In this document: in pieces, positions 57,203-64,000 of the stretch
Position numbering within the stretch: the first letter of the stretch is position 1
Layout of the letters: every line of letters starts with the position of its first letter
Assembly: GCA_020635655.1 (NCBI GenBank)
Contig: JACJZI010000004.1
Span: 62,001-126,000, forward strand
DNA: 64,000 nucleotides
Direction of reading: 5' to 3'
From: Flavobacteriales bacterium
GTDB lineage: Bacteria > Bacteroidota > Bacteroidia > Flavobacteriales_F > PHOS-HE28
Position numbers and translations under genes: made by a program
Notes under the pieces: model-generated
Databases searched by the model: none
What the model was told of the DNA's origin: nothing
The model's input: the letters and a program-made list of their open reading frames with translations, nothing else

Positions 57203-59719
57203 TCAGAACCAGGCGATCAACTTCACGTTGAGCCGGCGGGGCGTGAGGAACTCGGGCACCGCGTAGTAGCGGCCGTTCACGTCCTGCACCCAGGAGTAGT
57301 CCACCGAGTTGTTGATGTTGAGCAGGTTGAAGACCTCCAGGGTCACCCACATGTTGTGGATGTGCCGCAGGAAGCCCTGCTTTTCCTGGCCCTTCGCACC
57401 GAGCAATTGCTTGCTGAAGCCGATGTCCACCCGGCGGTAGAGGCTGGTGCGGAGCGTATCGCTGTAGCGGTTGTTGTTCGGCGGACCGAAGGGCAGGCCC
57501 GTGCCGAACACGAGATTGACGTGCACTTTGAACGTGGGCCAGCGCGGCATCTCGTCCTGGAAGAAGAGGGCGAAGTTCACGCGTTGATCGGTGGGGCGGG
57601 GGATGTAACCGGGCTTCACCAGCACGCTATCCACGGCCACCTGGTCGTAGGTATAGCCGGGTTGGATCAGATCGCCCGCGGCGTTGTAGCGCTTGTAGTA
57701 GAAGTCGTCCTTCAGGTCCTCCATCGTGCTGAGGAAGCTCATCCCCACCCAGGACTCGATACCCGGTATGAACTCCCCGTTGAGCTTCAGGTCCAGGCCA
57801 GTGGAATAGGCCCGTGCGTTGTTGGTGCCGTAGTAGCGGATGCGCACGTTGTCCACCTCGTAGGGGATCACGTGGTCCATCAGCTTGTAGTAGGCCTCGG
57901 CGGTGAACTTGAACGGGCGTTCCCAGATGCTGAACAGGCGGTCCATGCCCAGCACGAAGTGGATGCTCTGTTGGGCCTGGATGTCGGGGTTGAGCGTGCC
58001 GTCGGGCTTGCGCAGCTCGCGATAGAACGGGGGCTGGTAGTAGAGCCCCGTGGCGAACCAGAACTCATAGTCGCGGTCCACCACCTCGCCGTTCTTCCGG
58101 GTCTTCTTCCAGCCGGGGTGATAGCTCAGGCGCAGTCGCGGACTGGTGACCGTCTGTCCATTGTAGCTCCAGTACTGCGCGCGGATCCCCGCGTTGAACG
58201 ACCAGCTGCGGTCCTCGCGGGTGTTCCAGGTCCAGGTGTTCTGCAGGTAGCCGGATGCGCGGATGCTGGAAAGGTCCAGCCTGCTCTTCAGCGCGTAGTT
58301 CAGTTCGAGGTCCTCACCGTGGCTTTGCGGAATGCTGTAGTCGGCGGAATCGATGAGCGTCCATTCGTTCAGCTTGTCGTGGATCACCTCGCTTTTCACA
58401 TCGGCGCCCCATTCCAGGTAGCTGCTCTTCAGCTGTCGGAAGCCGCGATGGGCGAGGGTGAGCACGGTGGCGTCCAGATCGTTGCGCGCATGGTCCAGGG
58501 AGGTGCCCACGCCGAGGTTGCGCACCACCTCACCGAACTGGTCGCTGCCCAGGTCGCGGTCCAGCTCGTCCAGATAGTACTGCCCCAGGATGTCGAAGTG
58601 TTCGCTCTCCTGCGTCCGGTAGGCGGAGAAGGTGAACTTCAACAGCGTCTTCGGGTCCTTCTTCCAATTCAGGTTCAACGCACCGCTCCAGGTGCGGAAG
58701 GCGGTCTTCTCCTGACCCTCGTAGTACACGGTGAAGCGCAGGGCCTGGTTGAAGTTGCCGAGCTCGGTCTCGCGGCTCTGGGGCACCAGGTCGTAGCGGT
58801 TGGTGCTGTAGAGGCCGAGGAAGCCGAGCTCCACCTTGTCGCTCAGGTCGTAGGTCCAATACGATTGCAGGTCGAGGAAGCGTGGATCGTATTCGCCCTT
58901 GGTGTCGAGGCTGTTCAGGAGATAGCCATTGGCGCGATAGCGGAAGCCGGTGACCTGGCGCAGGCGTTTCTTCAGCATCGCGCTTTCCAGATGCACCGAC
59001 CCGCCGAGCAGGCTCAGGCTCGCGGAGCCGCCGAACTCCTTCGGGCGCTTGTAGGTGATGTCAAGCACGCTGCTCATTTTGTCGCCGTAGCGTGCCTCGA
59101 AGCCGCCCGCGCTGAACTTGATCTGCTCGATCAGGTCCGGGTTGGGAAAGCTCAGGCCCTCCTGCTGACCGGCGCGCACGAGGAAGGGGCGGTACACCTC
59201 GATGTCGTTCACGTACACCAGGTTCTCGTCGTAGTTGCCGCCGCGCACGCTGTAGCCCGCGCTCAGTTCGTTGCGCATCACCACGCCGATCTGCCCGCTC
59301 AGCAGGGCTTCCACGCCGTTCTGCGGGGTGGGGATGAAGCGGGTCACCTTGGGGTCCAGGCGGATGATGCCCGCATCGCGGTCGCGCTGCCGTTCGATGG
59401 TCACCGTGCCCAGGGTGCGCGGTTTCAGCGTGACGTTCAGCTCCCGGTCCTCGCCGGGTCCCAGGGTCATTTCCTCGGAATACGGCAGCAGGCCGGTGAA
59501 GCTCACGCGCAGGGTGAACGGTCGTCCGGCGGGCACGTTGATCCGGTAGGTGCCGTCGGGCTCGCAGGCCACCCCGCGCGACGTGTTCACCACCACCACA
59601 TTGGCCAGGGCCAGCCCCACACCCCCCTGGTCGGTCACCCGGCCATGCACCTGCGCCTCCTGCGCGGACAGTCCGACCGGAAAGGCCAGCAACAGTAGGG
59701 CATGAGGGGTCCTGCGCAT
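57203..59719 (-). CDS. TonB-dependent outer-membrane receptor
   Basis: 838 residues from the ATG at 59719. Signal peptide MRRTPHALLLLAFPVGLSAQ, then a carboxypeptidase-regulatory-like domain (VHGRVTDQGGVGLALANVVVVNT), a plug (VEALLSGQIGVVMRNELSAGYSVRGGNYDENLVYVNDIEVYRP) and a beta-barrel ending in Trp-Phe, the usual terminal aromatic of outer-membrane barrels. No SusD partner is adjacent, so it is probably not a SusC-type glycan receptor. The cargo is unknown. Box TATTTTAG at 59730-59737 on the minus strand. Confidence 0.93.
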   Translation of the reverse strand: MRRTPHALLLLAFPVGLSAQEAQVHGRVTDQGGVGLALANVVVVNTSRGVACEPDGTYRINVPAGRPFTLRVSFTGLLPYSEEMTLGPGEDRELNVTLKPRTLGTVTIERQRDRDAGIIRLDPKVTRFIPTPQNGVEALLSGQIGVVMRNELSAGYSVRGGNYDENLVYVNDIEVYRPFLVRAGQQEGLSFPNPDLIEQIKFSAGGFEARYGDKMSSVLDITYKRPKEFGGSASLSLLGGSVHLESAMLKKRLRQVTGFRYRANGYLLNSLDTKGEYDPRFLDLQSYWTYDLSDKVELGFLGLYSTNRYDLVPQSRETELGNFNQALRFTVYYEGQEKTAFRTWSGALNLNWKKDPKTLLKFTFSAYRTQESEHFDILGQYYLDELDRDLGSDQFGEVVRNLGVGTSLDHARNDLDATVLTLAHRGFRQLKSSYLEWGADVKSEVIHDKLNEWTLIDSADYSIPQSHGEDLELNYALKSRLDLSSIRASGYLQNTWTWNTREDRSWSFNAGIRAQYWSYNGQTVTSPRLRLSYHPGWKKTRKNGEVVDRDYEFWFATGLYYQPPFYRELRKPDGTLNPDIQAQQSIHFVLGMDRLFSIWERPFKFTAEAYYKLMDHVIPYEVDNVRIRYYGTNNARAYSTGLDLKLNGEFIPGIESWVGMSFLSTMEDLKDDFYYKRYNAAGDLIQPGYTYDQVAVDSVLVKPGYIPRPTDQRVNFALFFQDEMPRWPTFKVHVNLVFGTGLPFGPPNNNRYSDTLRTSLYRRVDIGFSKQLLGAKGQEKQGFLRHIHNMWVTLEVFNLLNINNSVDYSWVQDVNGRYYAVPEFLTPRRLNVKLIAWF

Positions 59720-59835
59720 CGAAGGGCGGCTAAAATAACGAGGGGTTTCCGCGTTGCGTATGCGGGGTGGAGCACACGGAGGCACGGAGGCGCGGAGAAT
59801 GCCGGGGACGGTACCGTGCCATCCACTGGAACGTG

Positions 59836-60182
59836 AACCACGGATGGACACCGATACACACGGATACGTACGGGTATCGAACACCCTGATCCGTGTCGAT
59901 CCGTGTAGATCCGTGGTTCCTATTGAAAGGGACCGGACCGTGCATGGACGGAAATGGACGTGAATCGGTCCGGTGGTGTTCCCGTCCATGCGCGTGCATC
60001 TCCGGTCGGGCCTCGCTGGGGCGACCTACAGTTCCCGGGTATCAAATACTCCGGTCCGTGTCCATCCGTGTGTATCCGTGGTTCCGATGCAAGGGGGGCG
60101 GACCGTGCATGAACGTAAATGAACGTGGATCGGTCCGGTGGTGTTCCCGTCCATGCGCGTGCATCTCCGGTGGGCTCCGGTG
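59836..60182. repeat. Tandem 165-bp repeats with ATCCGTGT arms
   Basis: A 30-base arm beginning AACCACGGATGGACAC (59836-59865) is inverted at 59889-59918 (25 of 30 paired). From 59872 a unit starting GGGTATC repeats at 60037 (period 165). Both copies contain ATCCGTGGTTCC, GGACCGTGCATG, CGGTCCGGTGGTGTTCCCGT and GCGCGTGCATCTCCGGT. The second copy ends near 60182 in the next gene's flank. The gap 59720-60204 also has CACGGAGGCACGGAGG-type text at 59773-59797. No gene was seen. Confidence 0.8.
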
Positions 60183-60204
60183 ACCAACGCCACGCGGCGT
60201 GCGC

Positions 60205-60492
60205 TCACGAAAGTGCCTCGTTGATGTTCTCCGGCAGGTTCTGCGGCCCGCCCCAATGCTCCAGTACCAGCACGTTCTTCTCCGCACAAAGGGCCTTCAT
60301 GCGTTCACGCGGCTCCTTTTCCACGCCTCCGCCGATCACCAGCATCGTGGCCTCGCCGTTCTCGATCGCCCGCTTCAGTTCGGCCTCGTCCATGTAGCCG
60401 GTGGCGGTGATGCCGGCTTCCTTCAACTGCAGGTCGACGATCGCCATCATGGACGGATTGCGTCCGAAGAAGAGCACGGAGGGTCGGGTCAT
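60205..60492 (-). CDS. Conserved small protein, receiver/Rossmann-like
   Basis: 95 residues. Alternating strands and helices (SVLFFGRNPSMMAIVDLQLKEAGI, MLVIGGGVEKEPRERMKALC, VLVLEHWGGPQ) look like a degenerate receiver or a nucleotide-binding-like half fold without the phospho-acceptor Asp. Short proteins of this layout are seen in Flavobacteriia. The function is unknown. Confidence 0.7.
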   Translation of the reverse strand: MTRPSVLFFGRNPSMMAIVDLQLKEAGITATGYMDEAELKRAIENGEATMLVIGGGVEKEPRERMKALCAEKNVLVLEHWGGPQNLPENINEALS

Positions 60493-60528
60493 GCCGCGAA
60501 AGTAGGGACAGGGGAGAGGGCCCTCATG

Positions 60529-61176
60529 TCACTTCTTCAACAGCTTGAACGCATGCGTCCACTGGTTGCGGATGAAGCCGGGGATGCACCAGAGGATGCA
60601 CAGCGGCTCGATGGCGCGTGCGGCCTCGACGCCGCCCATGTCCTCGGCTTCCCAACCGATCCCGTCCAGCAATGCGGTCACCTCCTTCTTGGCGCCGGTG
60701 TCGTTGCCGCAGATGAACATGGTGGGCTTCACGCCGCCGAAACCGGGATCCACCATGAAGACATTGCCCACGCTGTTGAAGGCCTTGACGAAGTGCGCGT
60801 CGGGGTTCACCTTCTGCAGGCGCTCCATCAGGCTGTCCTCCAGGGTGGTGAAGAACTTGATCACGCCGTTGTCTGGCGGCGCGTCGGCAATGGGGTTGGT
60901 GGCGTCGATCACGGTCTTGCCGGCGAGGTCCTTCGCGTCGCACAGTCGGACGGCCGTTTCCGCCGCGGTGCCCTTCACCGCCAAGACCACCAGTTCCGCC
61001 CAGGCGGCCACCTCCTTGTGGGTGCCGGTCTTCACGTCCGGATGCTCCTTCAGCCAGTCCGCGATCTTCTCGGGATGGCGCGTGGCCAGTTGTACCGTGT
61101 AGCCATGCTTGGTGAAACCGGCGGCGAGGGCTTGTCCCACCGCGCCGGTGCCGATGATGCCGATCTTCTTGCTCAT
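60529..61176 (-). CDS. NADPH-dependent F420-reductase-like oxidoreductase
   Basis: 215 residues from the ATG at 61176. Rossmann loop IGIIGTGAVGQALAAGFTKHGYTV, then ELVVLAVKGTAA and KTVIDATNPI, and HFVKAFNSVG, as in NADPH-dependent F420 reductase and related ferric or dinucleotide reductases. The fold is well supported. True F420 use is uncertain because Bacteroidota usually lack F420; NADPH binding to another acceptor is likelier. Confidence 0.87.
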   Translation of the reverse strand: MSKKIGIIGTGAVGQALAAGFTKHGYTVQLATRHPEKIADWLKEHPDVKTGTHKEVAAWAELVVLAVKGTAAETAVRLCDAKDLAGKTVIDATNPIADAPPDNGVIKFFTTLEDSLMERLQKVNPDAHFVKAFNSVGNVFMVDPGFGGVKPTMFICGNDTGAKKEVTALLDGIGWEAEDMGGVEAARAIEPLCILWCIPGFIRNQWTHAFKLLKK

Positions 61177-61240
61177 CTGTTGGGTGCCTTTTGTGTGCAC
61201 AAAGGTCGACCGCATGCCCTGCTATCTCCAACTTTGTGGC

Positions 61241-62029
61241 ATGTCCGACGATCCCCGCGCACGAGCGTTCCTTCGCCTGCTCACCATCATGGACGAACTG
61301 CGCGCCCAGTGCCCCTGGGACCGCAAGCAGACCATGGAGACCCTGCGGCCCCTGACCATCGAGGAGACCTACGAGCTGGGCGACGCGATCTTGGAGAATG
61401 ACCTGGACGGCGTGAAGAAGGAGCTGGGCGACCTGCTGCTGCACCTGGTGTTCTATGCCAAGATCGGGGCGGAGAAGCAGGCCTTCGACATCACCGACGT
61501 GCTGAACGCGATCTGCGAGAAACTGATCCATCGCCATCCGCACATCTACGGCGATGTGGAGGTGAAGGACGAGGAGGAGGTGAAGGCCAATTGGGAGAAG
61601 ATCAAACTGGCGGAAAAGGCGAAGAACGGCGCACGGCAGAAGAGCGTCCTGGAGGGCGTGCCCAAAGGCATGCCCTCCCTGGTGAAGGCGATCCGCATCC
61701 AGGACAAGGCACGGGGCGTGGGTTTCGATTGGGACAACAAGGAGCAGGTGTGGGACAAGGTGCATGAGGAACTGCGCGAACTGAAGCAGGAGGTGGATGC
61801 GGGCTCGGCGAAGCAGGCCGAGGAATTGGGCGATGTGCTGTTCAGCGTGGTGAACTATGCGCGGTTCCTGGGGATCGATCCCGACGAGGCGCTGGAACGC
61901 ACCAACCGCAAGTTCATCCAGCGGTTCCAGTTCATGGAGCGCGAGGTGGCGCGCGACGGCCATCAGCTCGGTGCGATGACCCTGGAGGAGATGGACCGCT
62001 ATTGGGAACGGTCGAAATCAGAGGCCTGA
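61241..62029 (+). CDS. mazG: Nucleoside triphosphate pyrophosphohydrolase MazG
   Basis: 262 residues from the ATG at 61241. Two MazG helical domains: the first has CPWDRKQTMETLRPLTIEETYELGDAI with EExxE and KKELGDLLLHLVFYAKIG (EExxD type); the second has ELKQEVDAGSAKQAEELGDVLFSVVNYARFLGIDPDEALERTNRKFIQRF. Removes non-canonical or regulatory NTPs. A CAACTTTG box just before the ATG makes the transcript nearly leaderless. Confidence 0.96.
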   Translation: MSDDPRARAFLRLLTIMDELRAQCPWDRKQTMETLRPLTIEETYELGDAILENDLDGVKKELGDLLLHLVFYAKIGAEKQAFDITDVLNAICEKLIHRHPHIYGDVEVKDEEEVKANWEKIKLAEKAKNGARQKSVLEGVPKGMPSLVKAIRIQDKARGVGFDWDNKEQVWDKVHEELRELKQEVDAGSAKQAEELGDVLFSVVNYARFLGIDPDEALERTNRKFIQRFQFMEREVARDGHQLGAMTLEEMDRYWERSKSEA

Positions 62030-62093
62030 GCGCCGGGCGACTTCACGATCCCGTCACGTTGGCGGGGCGACATCTCCCGAACTTTGCACCGCC

Positions 62094-64000
62094 ATGTCGG
62101 TCCACGCCTCACACCGACGCGGCCGCCTTCCGTACGGGTCCGCGGTCGTGTTGCTTGCTTCGATCCTGGTCGCGGGCCGGTCGCGGGCGCAGTGCGGCAC
62201 CCCCATCGCCACGTTCCCCTACACGGAGGATTTCGAAGGGGCACCGGCATGGACCACGGGCGGCGCGGGCTCCGACTGGGCCTGGGGCACGCCCGCACAT
62301 CCCACGATCAACACCGCGGGTGGCGGCAGCAAGAGCTGGTGCGTGGGCGGGCTCACCGGCACGTTCTACAACTACGGTGAACTGTCCTGGCTGCAGAGCC
62401 CCTGCTTCGACATGACGAACCTGGACCATCCCTGGGTCGCTTTCAACATCTTCTGGGAATGCGAGCGCCAGTACGACGGCATGGTCATGCAGTACTCGCT
62501 GAACGGCGGCACGACCTGGAGCAACGTCGGGGCGTTCAATGATCCGGTGAACTGCCTCAACGCGAACTGGTACAACTCGAGCAACATCACCAACCTCACC
62601 AGCGCCAGCCCGAAGCACGGTTGGAGCGGCCGCATCGGCCCGACCAATGGCAACTGCCAGGGTGGCCAGGGCAGCGGCGGATGGGTCGAGGCGAAGCACT
62701 GCCTGCCCGCCTGCGCCAACCAGCCACAGGTGATCCTCCGCTTCCTGTTCGGCGCCGGCACGGCGTGCAACGACTATGATGGCATCGCGATCGACGACGT
62801 GCTCATTCAGGAGGCGCCATCCACCACGGCCGGCTTCACCGTGAGCTGCAACGGCAACACGATCGACTTCACGGACCAGAGCACCTCCTGCCCGTCGAGC
62901 CACCTCTGGGACTTCGGCGATCCCCCCTCCGGTGCGGCGAACACGTCCACGCTGGCCAGCCCGTTGCACACCTATCCTGCCGCCGGTACGTACACCGTCA
63001 CGCTCACGGTGACCGCTCCCTGTAGTGCCCCGAGCACCATCAGCCTGCCGGTGACCATCCTCGGCGTGAACGTGGCGGGTACCGATGCACCCTGCAACGG
63101 CGGCACGGGGTCGGCCATTGCGCAGGTGACCGGTTCCGCTCCCAACCTGAGCTATGACTGGCAGCCATCCGGCGGGACCGCTGCAACGGCTGCGGGGCTC
63201 ACGCCGGGCAACTACACCGTACAGGTCAGCGCGCCGAACGCCTGTTCCGCAACGGGGTCCGTCACGATCGCGGAGCCTCCGCTACTCTCGGTCACTGCGA
63301 TGAACGACACCACGGTGTGCCCGGGAAGCACGTTCCAACTCGCCGCGCAGGCGGCCGGTGGAACACCCGGCTACACCTATTCCTGGTCGCCGGTGGGGCC
63401 GCAGGTCACGCCCACTTCGCCCACGATCTATGCCGTCACCGCGGAGGACGCCCATGGCTGCACTTCCGCCGCGGACCAGGTGCAGGTCGATCTTTTCCCC
63501 GCCGTGCAACCATCGATGAGCGAGACGGCCCTGTCCGGGTGCGCGCCGCTCTGCGTAACGTTCACCGATGGGACGACCGGATCGATCATCTCGTCCTGGG
63601 ACTTCGGTGATGGGAACACGGACGTGGGTGTGACCATCTACCATTGCTATCTCACCGGGGGCACGTTCACGCCGATGCTGACCGTCACGGATGCGAACGG
63701 TTGCGCCGGATCGATCGATGGACCCGACATCACCGTGAGCGCGCAACCCATCGCGATCCCACAGGTGCAGCCCGCCCTCGCACCGTTCGATGCGCCACAC
63801 TACACGGCCATCGATGCATCGGTGGGGGGCATCGGAAGACTGTGGGAGGTGGGCGATCCGGTCCTCTTCTCCTCCGTCGATCCGATCACCGACTTCACGC
63901 TGCCCGGCGACGGCTGCGTGCCGCTGACGTTGATCGCCTACAGCAACGATGGCTGCGCGGATACGGCGCGGACCGAGGTGTGCGTGGAGTCGGAATACGC
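62094..64000 (+). CDS. Large secreted PKD-repeat protein, 3' end outside window
   Basis: Translated from the ATG at 62094; 635 codons remain open to the edge. Signal peptide ends GRSRAQ. Residues about 40-240 are a beta-sandwich/MAM-like region (YTEDFEGAPAWTTGG ... CNDYDGIAIDDVLIQE). Then PKD-like domains with SHLWDFGD near residue 273 and SWDFGDGNTD near residue 502, with SprB-like repeats such as CNGGTGSAIAQVTG in between. This is typical of T9SS-exported adhesins or gliding proteins of Bacteroidota. A GAACTTTG box precedes the start. The missing end should hold more repeats and a sorting domain. Confidence 0.88.
   Translation, partial: MSVHASHRRGRLPYGSAVVLLASILVAGRSRAQCGTPIATFPYTEDFEGAPAWTTGGAGSDWAWGTPAHPTINTAGGGSKSWCVGGLTGTFYNYGELSWLQSPCFDMTNLDHPWVAFNIFWECERQYDGMVMQYSLNGGTTWSNVGAFNDPVNCLNANWYNSSNITNLTSASPKHGWSGRIGPTNGNCQGGQGSGGWVEAKHCLPACANQPQVILRFLFGAGTACNDYDGIAIDDVLIQEAPSTTAGFTVSCNGNTIDFTDQSTSCPSSHLWDFGDPPSGAANTSTLASPLHTYPAAGTYTVTLTVTAPCSAPSTISLPVTILGVNVAGTDAPCNGGTGSAIAQVTGSAPNLSYDWQPSGGTAATAAGLTPGNYTVQVSAPNACSATGSVTIAEPPLLSVTAMNDTTVCPGSTFQLAAQAAGGTPGYTYSWSPVGPQVTPTSPTIYAVTAEDAHGCTSAADQVQVDLFPAVQPSMSETALSGCAPLCVTFTDGTTGSIISSWDFGDGNTDVGVTIYHCYLTGGTFTPMLTVTDANGCAGSIDGPDITVSAQPIAIPQVQPALAPFDAPHYTAIDASVGGIGRLWEVGDPVLFSSVDPITDFTLPGDGCVPLTLIAYSNDGCADTARTEVCVESEY

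Noticed and set aside
57113..59698. Plus-strand 861-aa ORF opposite the TonB receptor
   Set aside because: It is an antisense shadow caused by high GC codon bias; the minus strand has the full receptor motifs, signal peptide and terminal aromatic.
59773..59797. CACGGAGGCACGGAGG tract as a separate coding or regulatory feature
   Set aside because: Probably another degenerate repeat arm; too short and without a partner to annotate alone.

Overview
The window is GC-rich (about 60 % by eye) chromosomal DNA of a member of the Bacteroidota, most likely an uncultivated Flavobacteriales-like lineage. The reasons: several secreted proteins end in type IX secretion (T9SS) C-terminal sorting domains, there is a TonB receptor with a carboxypeptidase-regulatory N-domain, a DUF5683 gene next to parAB, a PUR-family protein, a bacillithiol gene (bshA), and many start sites preceded by the Bacteroidota -7 promoter box TAnnTTTG with no clear Shine-Dalgarno sequence.

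Layout. 1-5.2 kb (minus strand): two tandem paralogous secreted trypsin-like proteases (the first runs off the left edge) and uvrB. 5.3-12.6 kb (plus): a small periplasmic protein, then a complete N-ATPase operon in the order atpD-C-Q-R-B-E-F-A-G. It has a Na+-type two-carboxylate c subunit and a fused b/delta-like AtpF, but atpB carries a one-base frameshift. 12.7-19.5 kb: two coupled small ORFs, aroE, DedA, an OsmC / ferredoxin-like / arylamine N-acetyltransferase operon, a LolA-like protein, a SET-domain protein, an OmpA-family lipoprotein and a T9SS-tagged intradiol dioxygenase-like protein. 19.6-26 kb: ftsK, a putative lipoprotein, DUF5683, parB, parA and a metal-dependent hydrolase. 26-34.7 kb: an FMN reductase, PUR protein, rpsA, pyrR-pyrB, a STAS protein, a T9SS protein, RNase Z, a LuxR-type regulator behind a perfect 9+3+9 palindrome, and a BadF-type kinase. 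34.7-44.3 kb: a membrane patatin, histidine-degradation genes (ftcD, hutI) with a CPBP protease between them, bshA, a CoA-transferase and a second OsmC. 44.4-44.7 kb: tRNA-Lys(TTT) and tRNA-Leu(GAG) with terminators. 44.8-50.1 kb: GNAT, shikimate kinase, a second PyrR-like protein, SGNH hydrolase, TauE, DUF1801 and TPMT-family genes.

50.1-60.2 kb is the most unusual part. Three intergenic clusters (50.1-51.07, 56.8-57.15 and 59.8-60.18 kb) hold a family of repeats of about 160 bp, partly in tandem. They are built from inverted ATGAACGT / CCGTTCATTCACGG-type or ATCCGTGT-type arms around different bodies. One cluster surrounds a GxxExxY (PD-(D/E)XK nuclease-like) gene, and the repeat forms the stop codon of the neighbouring rlmD. 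The genes between are rlmD, rocD, a low-GC orphan gene, a T9SS-tagged serine hydrolase, a MORN lipoprotein and a TonB receptor. 60.2-64 kb: a small conserved protein, an F420-reductase-like protein, mazG and the start of a large PKD-repeat secreted protein that leaves the window.

Two edge genes (1-1338 and 62094-64000) were found by direct translation. No rRNA, CRISPR array or classical transposase was seen.
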